A stretch of DNA of 64,000 nucleotides, from assembly GCF_049860565.1 (NCBI RefSeq), contig NZ_CP172056.1, positions 2,790,001-2,854,000 of the forward strand. Reading direction: 5' to 3'. Source of the stretch: Desulfitobacterium_A nosdiversum (GTDB taxonomy: Bacteria > Bacillota > Desulfitobacteriia > Desulfitobacteriales > Desulfitobacteriaceae). Shown here in pieces: positions 18,201-26,855 of the stretch (position 1 is the first letter of the stretch; each line of letters starts with the position of its first letter). The notes under the pieces were generated by a model. The model saw only the letters and a list, made by a program, of their open reading frames with translations. It ran no database searches and was not told the DNA's origin. Both the position numbers and the translations under genes were made by a program.

Positions 18201-18869
18201 CTGGATGCAGCATTACAAGGCGCCGAGGTTCTTCTTACTGAAACTAAGGCCGCCTCTGATGAACATGCCTCTAAGTCATCAATAATTTCAGTGAATCCCG
18301 CGGGATTTCTTTATTTTCCTGTTGTTGAGCCGCTTATTGACTCTAAAACGCTTCTCAATAATGATCAAGTAGATACGCAAAAAATCAAAGCTGTCAAGGT
18401 TAAAGGATTTCTGCTTGCTGACCGGCGGGTTTTAGAAGCAATGGATCAAAGTTTATCCGCTGGACAATCTGATTTACTTGGAATCAAGCTTACGAAGGAT
18501 TTAGAATTTCGCAAAAACTCGAATGTCCTAACCGATGAACAATTTGATCAGCTTCGAGAGTATTTACATGCTTATCTTAAACGATCTGGGGAGGAAATCA
18601 TGTCGGGTAATATTTCGATTTCTCCATATCGTCAGGGTCAGGAAAATGCCTGCCAATATTGTGAATTTAAGCCCTTATGTCATTTTGATGTATTGTTAGC
18701 TGAAAATCGTTATCGCGATTTATCCGTTCTCAAAGATCCTGAGGTGTGGAACCTTATGGATAAGGAAAAAACAGCAACCGCTGTCCCTAAACCGCCGCAC
18801 ACCGCTGAATTGAACTGGTTAGGGGATGAAGACAGTAATTCTGTAAAGGATGGTGAGAAGTTTGAGTGA
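15237..18869 (+). CDS. addB: ATP-dependent helicase/nuclease subunit B
   Basis: 1210 residues from GTG 15237 (AAGGGAGGAG upstream). Walker A-like GRAGTGKST at residues 8-16. The C-terminal nuclease domain has the LDYKSR motif near residue 963. The iron-sulfur cysteines are visible: one in FAKCPFAHF (about 804) and three in CQYCEFKPLC (1139, 1142, 1148). AddB partners AddA in resecting double-strand breaks and recognising Chi. It overlaps addA by 20 bp, so the two are coupled. Slightly longer than the Bacillus protein. Confidence 0.95.
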   Translation: MSIQFILGRAGTGKSTYCLNEIIEENKKDPLGAPLILLVPEQSTHQMEINLAQASGFGGIMRSQVLSFRRLGWRVFSETGGGSKTVLGDMGKRMLLRRLLLKYKPQLQIFARSATRPGMADILAQLISEFKTYRVTPEDLLKIEDSNSVLTQKLQELALIYDAFNQSLGHHVLDPDDELAIVAQKIPISSSLRNATIWIDGFKDFTPLELFVIEKMLKTAPKIFITLPLDSQCINQHHNQTEFVQPGEEVFTVPWKTYQKLTRLARTAGKQILPPVFLEKTLRFTNDELCHLEKNYYAYPTNSFDIQSTEKTEGLQVLSAVNRRAEVEVVAQELRRLAREEGLRWSNMAVITRDLSIYQEIIKHIFNAFDLPYFLDSKRPILHHPLLELLQSFIEIIRSDWAYEPLFRALKTGFFPLSQDSLDRLENYCLANGIRGKAWTSGKEWNFSFRWSLGSQEAQIRSENEILALINQSRQIVLLALQPFIDTVALFQGSNEPSQEKWINVRNLTEAIYNFLVELHVPDTLECWAAKARQKGNLDEARLQEQIWEAVINVLDEMIAGLGEENLELQDYALILASGLENLKLGLIPPGLDQIMVGSLDRSRNPEIKILFLIGANEGILPARTKSEGVLDDEEREHLEELGLSLAPKGKAQMFEEHFLIYTALTLATDRLYITYSLTDEEGKALTVSPVITRLRVLFPNLNEKYFGNGDVDELLQISHPRPLLPLYASHLIQLREDKTLSPLWQAVQSWYHNNSDYHQQITLLKQGVSAENREEKIPIRLARRLYGKRLLTSVSRLEQFAKCPFAHFSKYGLRLQERSIYQLASLDMGQFFHAVLHDFADKVREDNLDWGSLSKQESWDLVNNLAEKIAPQLQNQILLSNARYRYLKHKLKRTVHHAVRVLGEHVRSGKFVPIQLEVPFGPGKLLPGIEVPLSEGNSLLLRGQIDRIDAAALDGQVYLRILDYKSRQSHVSLNHIYYGLDLQLLAYLDAALQGAEVLLTETKAASDEHASKSSIISVNPAGFLYFPVVEPLIDSKTLLNNDQVDTQKIKAVKVKGFLLADRRVLEAMDQSLSAGQSDLLGIKLTKDLEFRKNSNVLTDEQFDQLREYLHAYLKRSGEEIMSGNISISPYRQGQENACQYCEFKPLCHFDVLLAENRYRDLSVLKDPEVWNLMDKEKTATAVPKPPHTAELNWLGDEDSNSVKDGEKFE

Positions 18870-21800
18870 AACGAAATGGACAGTAGAGCAACAGGCAGCA
18901 ATTGATGGCAGAGGGCAATTGCTTGTTGCTGCTGCCGCTGGATCAGGAAAGACGGCAGTTCTCGTAGAGCGTTTAATTCAACGTATCACCGATCTGAAAG
19001 AACGTGTGGATGTAGACCGATTCCTCGTTCTTACGTTTACTAAAGCGGCAGCTAACGAGATGCGTGAAAGGATTGGCAAGGCTTTAGATGATGCTTTATT
19101 TAAAGAGACGGATTCAGCCGAGGTTGAATATCTCCTCCACCAACGTACACTTCTTCATAGATCAAGTATTAATACCTTACATTCGTTTTGTATGGAATTG
19201 ATACGCCAAAACTTTTATAGAATTGAACTTGATCCCGCCTTCAGGGTAGCTGATCAAGCCGAAGCAGATTTATTACGTCAAGATGTGGTAGAAGACCTCT
19301 TTGAAAAATATTATGGTCAGGAAAACAAATCCTTTCATAATTTAGTTGAAGCTTTTGGCTCAGATCGCGATGATCAAGCATTAATGGAAAATGTTTTAAA
19401 GCTCTATGAATTCTCGACAAGTCAAGTTGATCCGTTAGCGTGGCTTGAAAGTTTATCTAATGCCTACAACTGGCGAACTGCTGAAGAATTAGCCAATAGT
19501 GAGTGGGGGAATTCAGTTCGTCAAGCGGTTAAAGATAAGGTTGAAGAAAGTATTAACTTGATAAAGCGTGCTTATAAGTTAAGTATCCAACCGGGAGGGC
19601 CTATACACTATTTGCAGTGTCTCGAGGATGACCTGCTTCGCTTGCAAATGCTTGATAAAACCCTAGATAACGGGAGTTGGTCTGAAGTAGAAGAGTTTTT
19701 TCAAGAAGCTTCGAAATTCCCCAAACTCCCAGCGGGTCCGCGGAAAAGTAAATCATGTACAGAAACAACAAACCCTGAATCCAATGCTGCATCAATAGAA
19801 CTTAAGATTACTGAGAAAAACCAAAAATTAATTTTAGAAGAGGCAAAAAAAGCTCGTAACGAAGCTAAAAAGAAATTTGATAAACTATTTAAGGATCTTT
19901 TTCAAATTACGCTTGAGGAACAGCTTCCTAGACTCAAAGAAATGGGGGATCTCGCTCAAACCTTGGCAGATGTTGTTAAGGAATTTTCCAATGATTATGC
20001 CCAAGCCAAACGACAGCGAAATATTGTTGATTTTTCAGACTTGGAGCACTTCGCGCTTCAAATTTTAATTGACAACCAAGAATTAACGCCTGTCGCCTTA
20101 GCACTTCAAGAACGATTTGCCGAAGTTATGGTTGATGAATATCAAGATATCAACTCCGTACAGGAAAAAATTTTACAATCTGTATCCCGCCAGGATGGAG
20201 CATCTCCCAATCTCTTTATGGTAGGTGATGTTAAACAGAGCATTTACAGATTTCGAATGGCTGATCCGCGTCTATTTCTCGCAAAGTACATGAACCTACC
20301 CCATTGGGATGCCAGCGAGAAGCCGGTATCAGAAAAATTAGTCATAGATCTTAATCGTAATTTTCGAAGCCGTCGAGAGATTATTGAGGGAGTTAACTTC
20401 CTATTTCGCCAAATCATGACAGAAGGGGCAGGGGAAATCGCCTATGATGATCAGGCAGCTTTATGTTATGGCGCTAATTTTGTAAGTGATCATGATCAGC
20501 TTAAAACAGCAGAAGGCCCGATTGAAGTTCACTTGTTTGATCCTCAAATTTTAAAACAGACTGGTCAAAATCAAGTATCAAACGATCCAGAGGAAAATGG
20601 GGATTGGACACCGTTTAAAGAGAGTAGGGAAGAGGACGGAGCGAACAGTGAAACTGAATCATTGAATAGCTCATCTAATGAAAAAACATTAGAGGATGAA
20701 TTTTCACTGGAGGATCTTGAAACAGTCCGTATCGAGGCAAGGCTGGTAGCTGATAGAATTCAGAAGATTATCATGGATAAGGAATTCCAGATCTATGATA
20801 AAAATTTTCAAGATTTCCGCCCCGCTCGATATTCCGATATTGTGATACTTACGCGTTCATTCTCTGCCATTGCTCCGCTCTATGTCGAAGAATTCCAAGC
20901 GATGGGGATTCCTGTTTATGCTGAGACAAGCAGCGGTTATTTTGGAGCAAGTGAAGTTGAAACGATGCTTTCACTTTTGAAAATCATTGACAATCCCAGA
21001 ATGGATATCCCTTTTGCCTCGGTTCTTCGTTCTGCTTTTGTAGGCCTCAATGGAACAGAACTGGGTAAATTACGGTCCATGTTACCTCAAGGAGATTTCT
21101 ATGATGCTTTTATTTTCGCTTACTGGGCATCTCAACAATTAGACAAAGGTATATGCGAAGCACAGGAACCTGAACAAACAGCGGATGAATATGACGCATC
21201 CGGTCATTTGCAAGAGATTCAGGAAATCCTTAAGCCATATTCGAAAATCTTACCAGAACTTTTAGACAAAGCAATAAAGATTCTTAAGGATGCTCCCACA
21301 TTTAAAGATAAAATAGGTATATTTTATACCAAGCTCCAAGACTGGCGTCAATTTGCCCGTCAAAATTCTTTAGCTGATCTGCTATGGTACCTATATCAAG
21401 AAACGGGCTATCTTGCCTATGTCGGTACTTTGCCCAGCGGCTCCCAACGTCAGGCGAATCTTCGCGCTCTTTATGATCGGGCCTGTCGATTTGAATCTAC
21501 AACGTATCGCGGCTTGTTCCGATTCCTGCGGTTTCTTGAACGCTTTCAAGGACAGGGGAAGGATCTAGGCAGCGCCAGAGCGCTTGGTGAAAATGAAGAT
21601 GTAGTACGCCTTATAACGATTCATGCAAGTAAAGGATTAGAATTCCCAATTGTCTTTGTCGTTGGGTTAGGTAAAAAGTTTAATACACGAAGTATCAGCG
21701 GAAATCTTTTACTTCACTCCAATTTAGGCGTCGGGATTCCTTTGATGGATGTGGATAATCGCATTCGCTATCCATCTTTTATTCAAAAGGCGGTAAAAGA

Positions 21801-23028
21801 ACGTCTTTGGCAGGAATCCCTTGCTGAAGAACTGCGCATCCTTTATGTTGCCTTAACACGTGCCAAGGAGAGATTATTCCTTTATGGATCGCTGCCGAAA
21901 TTACAGGAAGAAATCCAACACTGGCAGAGTTTAGCTTCCTGTACAGAGCAAACATTTCCAAATGGTCAACTGCGAAATGCTAAACACTTTCTGGATTGGA
22001 TCGGCCCTGCGTTAGCTCGACATCCGGATAAACTCTTCGGCAAAAACTCTTTTAAAGCTGCTTTGTCTGAAAATGATGTGGATAATAACTTGGGTTCTAT
22101 AAATTTGCGAGATGATACTTCCTCTTGGTCAGTTATACTGAACGAGGCCCTTAATTCTAGAGATGCTTCCTTAACAAAAACGAAAACGGAGAATGATGGC
22201 ATTGAAGAAGCTGCTAAGATCATTTCAATGGAATCAATGAAATCCGTGGATCGAAGCCCTGAGGAATGGTATACAGAAGTGGATAAACGCTTAAGTTGGC
22301 TTTATCCGTATCCTGAAGCTGTACACCAAGTGTCGAAAACGAATGTGAGCGAACTCAAACGTCGTTATACATGGAATATTGGAGAATATACGGCGGATTC
22401 GATACAAACTCCTCAAGTGAAAGATTATGTACGGCCTAAATTTGTCCAGACACACCAAGAATTAACTCCTGCAGAACGAGGAATTGCTTTCCATACCCTT
22501 ATGGAACATTTGCCGCTGGCTAAATGGGCTCAAAGCTGGGATCAGTTTTCTGAAGAAGAACAAAAAGCACAAATCGAAGGACTGATTCAGGCCTTAGTTA
22601 ACCATGAACTTCTTACAGGGGAACAGGCATCCGTACTTTCAGTGGATCATGTTCTCGGCTTGATGAAATCGCCTGTTGGCAAGCGTTTACTCTTAGCTCA
22701 AGATGTGCGGCGAGAAGTTCCTTTTTCGTTGATGCTTCCTCCACAAGGAGTTCTTATTCAAGGCATGATTGATGCATTAATACTTTCTGATGACTGCAAA
22801 AGCGCCGAAATATTAGATTATAAAACAGATCACATAAGGTCAGTGAATTTTCCCGAAAAGGCACTTAAAGATCGCTATATAGTTCAACTTTCCTTATATG
22901 CGTTGGCCGTCGAAAACTTACTCAAAATAAAGGTAACAAAAGCTACCCTTTACTCGGTTGATTTAAAACGAGAAATATCAATATCTGGTGATGAAATTAA
23001 AAGAACTCAAGCAAAAATCATACTTTAA
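18850..23028 (+). CDS. addA: ATP-dependent helicase/nuclease subunit A
   Basis: Up to 1392 residues from ATG 18850; a TTG at 18862 after GGTGAGAAG would give a start closer to relatives (SETKWTVEQQAAI). UvrD-type helicase: Walker A AAAGSGKTA, motif DEYQDINSVQE, GDVKQSIYRFR, YVALTRAKERL. The C-terminal nuclease has EILDYKTDH near residue 1320. About 150 residues longer than Bacillus AddA; part of this is an acidic Glu/Ser-rich insert around residues 575-630. Forms the AddAB complex with the upstream gene. Confidence 0.95.
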   Translation: MVRSLSETKWTVEQQAAIDGRGQLLVAAAAGSGKTAVLVERLIQRITDLKERVDVDRFLVLTFTKAAANEMRERIGKALDDALFKETDSAEVEYLLHQRTLLHRSSINTLHSFCMELIRQNFYRIELDPAFRVADQAEADLLRQDVVEDLFEKYYGQENKSFHNLVEAFGSDRDDQALMENVLKLYEFSTSQVDPLAWLESLSNAYNWRTAEELANSEWGNSVRQAVKDKVEESINLIKRAYKLSIQPGGPIHYLQCLEDDLLRLQMLDKTLDNGSWSEVEEFFQEASKFPKLPAGPRKSKSCTETTNPESNAASIELKITEKNQKLILEEAKKARNEAKKKFDKLFKDLFQITLEEQLPRLKEMGDLAQTLADVVKEFSNDYAQAKRQRNIVDFSDLEHFALQILIDNQELTPVALALQERFAEVMVDEYQDINSVQEKILQSVSRQDGASPNLFMVGDVKQSIYRFRMADPRLFLAKYMNLPHWDASEKPVSEKLVIDLNRNFRSRREIIEGVNFLFRQIMTEGAGEIAYDDQAALCYGANFVSDHDQLKTAEGPIEVHLFDPQILKQTGQNQVSNDPEENGDWTPFKESREEDGANSETESLNSSSNEKTLEDEFSLEDLETVRIEARLVADRIQKIIMDKEFQIYDKNFQDFRPARYSDIVILTRSFSAIAPLYVEEFQAMGIPVYAETSSGYFGASEVETMLSLLKIIDNPRMDIPFASVLRSAFVGLNGTELGKLRSMLPQGDFYDAFIFAYWASQQLDKGICEAQEPEQTADEYDASGHLQEIQEILKPYSKILPELLDKAIKILKDAPTFKDKIGIFYTKLQDWRQFARQNSLADLLWYLYQETGYLAYVGTLPSGSQRQANLRALYDRACRFESTTYRGLFRFLRFLERFQGQGKDLGSARALGENEDVVRLITIHASKGLEFPIVFVVGLGKKFNTRSISGNLLLHSNLGVGIPLMDVDNRIRYPSFIQKAVKERLWQESLAEELRILYVALTRAKERLFLYGSLPKLQEEIQHWQSLASCTEQTFPNGQLRNAKHFLDWIGPALARHPDKLFGKNSFKAALSENDVDNNLGSINLRDDTSSWSVILNEALNSRDASLTKTKTENDGIEEAAKIISMESMKSVDRSPEEWYTEVDKRLSWLYPYPEAVHQVSKTNVSELKRRYTWNIGEYTADSIQTPQVKDYVRPKFVQTHQELTPAERGIAFHTLMEHLPLAKWAQSWDQFSEEEQKAQIEGLIQALVNHELLTGEQASVLSVDHVLGLMKSPVGKRLLLAQDVRREVPFSLMLPPQGVLIQGMIDALILSDDCKSAEILDYKTDHIRSVNFPEKALKDRYIVQLSLYALAVENLLKIKVTKATLYSVDLKREISISGDEIKRTQAKIIL

Positions 23029-23070
23029 ACAAAAAAACCCCCATAGGTTAATTAAATTAACCTGTGGGGG
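23027..23070 (-). terminator. Terminator of the minus-strand ABC operon (also downstream of addA)
   Basis: Ten-pair core stem plus five G-C pairs, 23038-23051/23057-23070, with one G-T pair. The plus-strand A-run at 23030-23037 becomes a U-run on the minus strand, so it mainly ends the ABC operon. Confidence 0.75.
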
Positions 23071-23088
23071 AGGTGTGAGCACCTTCAT

Positions 23089-23892
23089 TTAAAAAGTACC
23101 GGCTAACATCATTCGATCATTATTCATATGCACACCGCTGGCTTTTTCAAACATTTCAAGCAAGCGGTTCATCGTCATATTTGCTCTTTCTGCACCCTTG
23201 AGATCGAGTATGATTCTGCCATCGTGCATCATTATCGTACGATTTCCGACAGATAAAGCTTGTTCAAGGTTATGCGTAATCATAAGTGTAGTTAAATGAG
23301 ATTGTTTAGTAACAGTACATGTTAATTCTAATACTTTTTCAGCAGTCTTGGGATCAAGTGCTGCTGTGTGTTCATCAAGAAGGAGCAGTTGGGGTTTTTT
23401 CAAGGTTGCCATCAACAGGGTTAACGCCTGTCGTTGTCCGCCGGACAGAAGACGGACCTTCGTCGTTAATCTTCCTTCTAAACCTAAATTGAGTTTCTTT
23501 AGCTCCTCTTGAAAAAAATTGCGATCTTTACCGTTAAGTGCCCAGCGTAACCGTCTTGGTTCACCGCGTTTTAAAGCCATAATTAAGTTTTCCTCAATTG
23601 TCATTGATGCTGCAGTTCCGGACATCGGGTCCTGAAATACCCGGCTGATAAACCCGGCTCTTTTATAGGATGGCAGCTTGGTAACATCTTTATCATCGAT
23701 AATGATTTGCCCCTGATCCGGTGGAAAGGTTCCTGCGATAACATTCATCAATGTTGATTTGCCAGCGCCGTTAGACCCAATTACTGTTACAAAATCTTCG
23801 GGTTCCAAGTGCAGCTGCAAATGATCCAATGCCTTTTTTTCATTGATCGTTCCTTGGTTAAATATTTTCGAGAGATTATTTATTGTTAGCAT
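23089..23892 (-). CDS. ABC importer ATP-binding protein (TrpZ-like)
   Basis: 267 residues from the ATG at 23890-23892 (AAAGGAGACCC ribosome site). Walker A GSNGAGKST, signature LLSGGQRQALTLLMA, Walker B LLLLDEHTAALDP, H-loop MITHN. The His in DEHTAALD instead of DEPT is typical of this subfamily. Overlaps the permease gene by 17 bp. Together with the permease and lipoprotein it forms an importer of the family that includes predicted tryptophan/tyrosine transporter TrpXYZ. Confidence 0.88.
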   Translation of the reverse strand: MLTINNLSKIFNQGTINEKKALDHLQLHLEPEDFVTVIGSNGAGKSTLMNVIAGTFPPDQGQIIIDDKDVTKLPSYKRAGFISRVFQDPMSGTAASMTIEENLIMALKRGEPRRLRWALNGKDRNFFQEELKKLNLGLEGRLTTKVRLLSGGQRQALTLLMATLKKPQLLLLDEHTAALDPKTAEKVLELTCTVTKQSHLTTLMITHNLEQALSVGNRTIMMHDGRIILDLKGAERANMTMNRLLEMFEKASGVHMNNDRMMLAGTF

Positions 23893-24793
23893 AATGGGTC
23901 TCCTTTCCACGTATAACACCGCTCAAAGCAGAAACCTTAAACTTCATATTAGGTGCAGCTAAAGAAATGATAACGATAAATGCTGTTATCATCTTTAAAT
24001 CAGTAGGGGCAAGACCAATTTGCAATGCAACAGCGATAATAATTCGGTAAATAATACCCCCGCAAATAACAGCAAATATTCCGCGTCCAAGGCTGGATGT
24101 TCCGATAAGAACTTCTCCGATAATTAAAGAAGCTAAACCTGCAACAATCATTCCAATTCCCATACCGGCATCTGCAAATTGCTGATTTTGAGCAATATAA
24201 CTACCGGCCAGAGCAACTAACCCATTGGAGAGTGCCAACCCTAATAATTTGGTGCCATTTGTGTTTACGCCAAGGCTGCGAATCATTAATTCATTATCGC
24301 CTGTTGCGCGCATAGCCAGGCCTAGTTCCGTTTTCAGGAATAGAAAGAGGAGAACTCCAATTACGAGTATTGTCATGAAGGATAAAAGCAATACACCATA
24401 CGTTTGCATTCCCGGTATTTTTATAAAGTCCGTAAAAATAGTCCGTGCTTTAAGCAAGGATACATTGGCACGTCCCATAATCCGTAAATTTATGGAATAA
24501 AGTGCGGTCATTGTTAAAATACCCGTGAGCAGGGGAGAAATCTTAAAGCGAGTATGCAGAAAACCGGTAAAGTATCCAGCACAACAGCCGGCTGCAAAAG
24601 CAATAACTGTGGCTAGCCAGGGATTCATCCCGTTGAAAATTAAGATAGCTGCCGTTGCACCTCCAAGGGTGAAACTTCCTTCGACGGTTAGATCAGCATA
24701 ATCAAGAATACGAAACGTTAAATAAACTCCCAGAACCATGATAGCGTACATCAAACCTTGTTCGAGTGTACCGACTGCAATTTGGGGGAACAT
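23876..24793 (-). CDS. ABC importer permease (TrpY-like)
   Basis: 305 residues from the ATG at 24791-24793 after GAGGTG. Eight or more hydrophobic segments and the motifs TVEGSFTLGGATAA (after YADL) and RATGDNELMIRSLGVN of branched-chain-permease-like proteins. Located between the ATPase and the substrate-binding lipoprotein genes. No specificity can be read directly. Confidence 0.87.
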   Translation of the reverse strand: MFPQIAVGTLEQGLMYAIMVLGVYLTFRILDYADLTVEGSFTLGGATAAILIFNGMNPWLATVIAFAAGCCAGYFTGFLHTRFKISPLLTGILTMTALYSINLRIMGRANVSLLKARTIFTDFIKIPGMQTYGVLLLSFMTILVIGVLLFLFLKTELGLAMRATGDNELMIRSLGVNTNGTKLLGLALSNGLVALAGSYIAQNQQFADAGMGIGMIVAGLASLIIGEVLIGTSSLGRGIFAVICGGIIYRIIIAVALQIGLAPTDLKMITAFIVIISLAAPNMKFKVSALSGVIRGKETHYANNK

Positions 24794-24828
24794 TCTACAC
24801 ACCTCAATTTCTTCTTTTGGAAGAATTT

Positions 24829-24860
24829 CGATAGTCCTGTTTAGGTTAACAGGACTATCG
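24829..24860 (-). promoter_or_regulatory. Intercistronic stem-loop between lipoprotein and permease genes
   Basis: Perfect 13-bp stem 24829-24841/24848-24860 (CGATAGTCCTGTT arm) with a 6-base loop and no T-run on the minus strand. Such stems between a binding-protein gene and its permease usually stabilise the upstream mRNA or cause partial termination. Confidence 0.5.
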
Positions 24861-24945
24861 TTTCATATCTTATATGATACGTTTATCTTCTTTTTTTGGT
24901 TATTTCTCTAATTCGATTTATATACAAATTCTATAAAACAAAATA

Positions 24946-25935
24946 TTATTTAAGAATAGCTTTTTGCTGAAGATCAGCAGGAAGCTTGATTCCTAAAAGT
25001 TCTAATGTTGCTTTGTTGAAAACGGTATCAAATTCTTTTTGACTTTCGATAGGCATTTCTGCAGGTTTTTGTCCTTTTAAGATTTTAAGAGCCATTTCAC
25101 CGGTTTGAGCTCCTAATTTTTTGTAGTTAATTCCGATTGTTCCTAAGCCGCCTTTATCAACTACGCTGCTTTCACCTGCAATTACAGGAATTTTATTTTT
25201 ATTAGTCACTTGAATTACAGAATCGGAAGCAGAAACTACTGTATTGTCTGTAGGAACATAAATTGCATCAACTTTACCGACTAAGGATTGAGTTGCCTGA
25301 AGTACGTCTGCAGATGTAGCAACAGTTGCTTTAACTAATTCTAGGCCATTTTCTTTAGCTACAGAATCTGCGATCTTAACTTGGGCTTGGGAATTATCCT
25401 CACCTGCATTGTAGATAACTCCAACTTTCTTAGCATTTGGAACTATGGTTTTTAAAAGAGCAAATTGTTCTTTAATAGGATTCATATCTGTTGTTCCGGT
25501 AACATTTTTACCTGGTTTCTCTATGCTATCTGCTAAACCTGCTGCTACAGGGTCTGTTACAGCCGTTATAAGAATAGGGGTATCTTTAGTTGCCCGAGCC
25601 ATGGCTTGAGCAGAAGGAGTTGCTATGGCCAAAACTAAATCAAGCTTTTCAGAAGCAAACTTTTGTGTAATCGATTGGAGAATGGATTGATCACCTTGAG
25701 CGCTTTGATATTCAACGGTTAAATTCTTTCCTTCTTCATAACCATTGCTTTTTAAAGTCTCTAAGAAACCTTGTCTTGCTGCGTCAAGAGCAGGATGCTC
25801 AACAATTTGAACAATTCCAACCTTAATTGCTTTTTGTGATGACGTGTTTGTACTTTGAGTGCTCTGAGCTGTCCCACATCCAGCTAAACCAAACGTCAGC
25901 ATAAGCGAGAGTCCTGCTGCTAAAATTTTTTTCAT
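24946..25935 (-). CDS. ABC substrate-binding lipoprotein (TrpX-like, ABC_sub_bind family)
   Basis: 329 residues with a lipoprotein signal: MKKI start, hydrophobic core and lipobox LAGC with Cys 20. The mature part has the hallmarks of the ABC_sub_bind family: KVGIVQIVEHPALDAARQGF, a TAVTDPVAAGL segment and NAKKVGVIYNAGEDNS. In Firmicutes this family goes with permease and ATPase genes as here, and many members are predicted tryptophan or tyrosine binders. First gene of the operon; GGAGGC ribosome site. Confidence 0.9.
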   Translation of the reverse strand: MKKILAAGLSLMLTFGLAGCGTAQSTQSTNTSSQKAIKVGIVQIVEHPALDAARQGFLETLKSNGYEEGKNLTVEYQSAQGDQSILQSITQKFASEKLDLVLAIATPSAQAMARATKDTPILITAVTDPVAAGLADSIEKPGKNVTGTTDMNPIKEQFALLKTIVPNAKKVGVIYNAGEDNSQAQVKIADSVAKENGLELVKATVATSADVLQATQSLVGKVDAIYVPTDNTVVSASDSVIQVTNKNKIPVIAGESSVVDKGGLGTIGINYKKLGAQTGEMALKILKGQKPAEMPIESQKEFDTVFNKATLELLGIKLPADLQQKAILK

Positions 25936-26062
25936 CCCGGAAAAGCCTCCTCATTTTTAGCAGTACCATAAAAAAGAGTATAAAAAATACACCCCCGCAG
26001 GAAGTGCACCTCTGATCCCTTTCCTACTGTACTACCATACTACAAATATTATGTTTTATTTT

Positions 26063-26091
26063 ATGTTATAGTTTTAGTAATCGAATGTCAA
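26063..26091 (-). promoter_or_regulatory. Predicted promoter of the TrpXYZ-like operon
   Basis: On the minus strand TTGACA (26086-26091) is followed, after 17 bases, by TAACAT (26063-26068), or after 15 by TATAAC. Located 130 bp before the lipoprotein start. Downstream on the transcript, between 25975 and 26015, is a small imperfect hairpin followed by six U, a possible attenuator; no T-box pattern was found. Confidence 0.5.
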
Positions 26092-26235
26092 TAACTTCTC
26101 TCTAAGTATTTAATCTTTTTTTCTTTAGTACATACTCACATTTCCTTATATGCCATATATTGTTAACAAACAGAAACGAATTTAAATCTTCACCGAAAAA
26201 GGTTTATGATAGGTAACGTAAAGGAGGAAATTTAT

Positions 26236-26661
26236 ATGAACTTTCCAATGCAACCAATGGCGGCTCCTACTGGTATGATGGGAACTCCAGGAATGGCTGC
26301 AGCCCCCGGAATGATGGGCGTAACACCCGGAATGCATGGTACTGCTTTTCCACCTGGCGGCTTAGTTACTCTTGATCCTAACTGCGCACCAGGTGCTGTA
26401 ACTCTTGATGTCGGCAATCCTTATTGCTGCCCTCCGGTAGGTCCTTATTGCTGCCCTCCGGTAGGATTTGAAATGCATCATCGTATGCCTGAACCATTGC
26501 CAACTCCCACCCCTGAAGTTTATGTTGTTAAAAAAGGGGATAGTGTCTATAAAATTGCACAACAATATGGAACAACAATGAGAGCCATTATTTTAGCCAA
26601 TAATCTAAGAAATCCAGATTTAATTTATCCTGGTCAGGTCTTATATATCCCCGGCGTTTAA
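26236..26661 (+). CDS. LysM-domain spore coat-like protein with Met/Gly/Pro-rich N-terminus
   Basis: 141 residues from ATG 26236 (AAAGGAGG upstream). The first 60 residues are rich in Met, Gly, Pro and Ala (PGMMG, PGMAAAPGMM), followed by two tandem copies of YCCPPVG and a Pro-rich linker. Residues about 97-140 are one LysM domain (VVKKGDSVYKIAQQYG, NNLRNPDLIYPGQVLYI). LysM binds peptidoglycan-type glycans; with a Cys-rich disordered tail this resembles SafA- or CotE-region coat proteins that anchor to the cortex. No signal peptide, consistent with deposition in the mother cell. Confidence 0.7.
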   Translation: MNFPMQPMAAPTGMMGTPGMAAAPGMMGVTPGMHGTAFPPGGLVTLDPNCAPGAVTLDVGNPYCCPPVGPYCCPPVGFEMHHRMPEPLPTPTPEVYVVKKGDSVYKIAQQYGTTMRAIILANNLRNPDLIYPGQVLYIPGV

Positions 26662-26693
26662 TTCTTTATTCACTATTTCCCGGGGCTGGTTGT

Positions 26694-26746
26694 CAATTGT
26701 AAAGAAGAAACCGCATTCTCAAAATGCGGTTTCTTCTTTACAATTG
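26694..26746. terminator. Very long perfect stem-loop terminator
   Basis: 24-bp perfect inverted repeat 26694-26717/26723-26746 with a 5-base loop. The stem is flanked by A/T-poor sequence, but the arm itself contains TTCTTCTTTA; it separates the LysM gene from the GntR gene. Confidence 0.7.
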
Positions 26747-26855
26747 AATGCTGCAGCATATAATATTTTTATATATTGTAATACAGTTATATTATTTTTC
26801 ATATTTCAATTTCTTCTAATATATAAATAACTTTAATAAGCAGGTGTTACAAAAT

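Noticed and set aside
18850..18869. Frameshift between addB and addA
   Set aside because: The 20-bp overlap is usual for translationally coupled addBA, and both proteins are complete.
25936..26205. T-box riboswitch before the TrpX-like gene
   Set aside because: No specifier-loop or T-box AGGGTGGNACC sequence found; only a small hairpin with a U-run remains.
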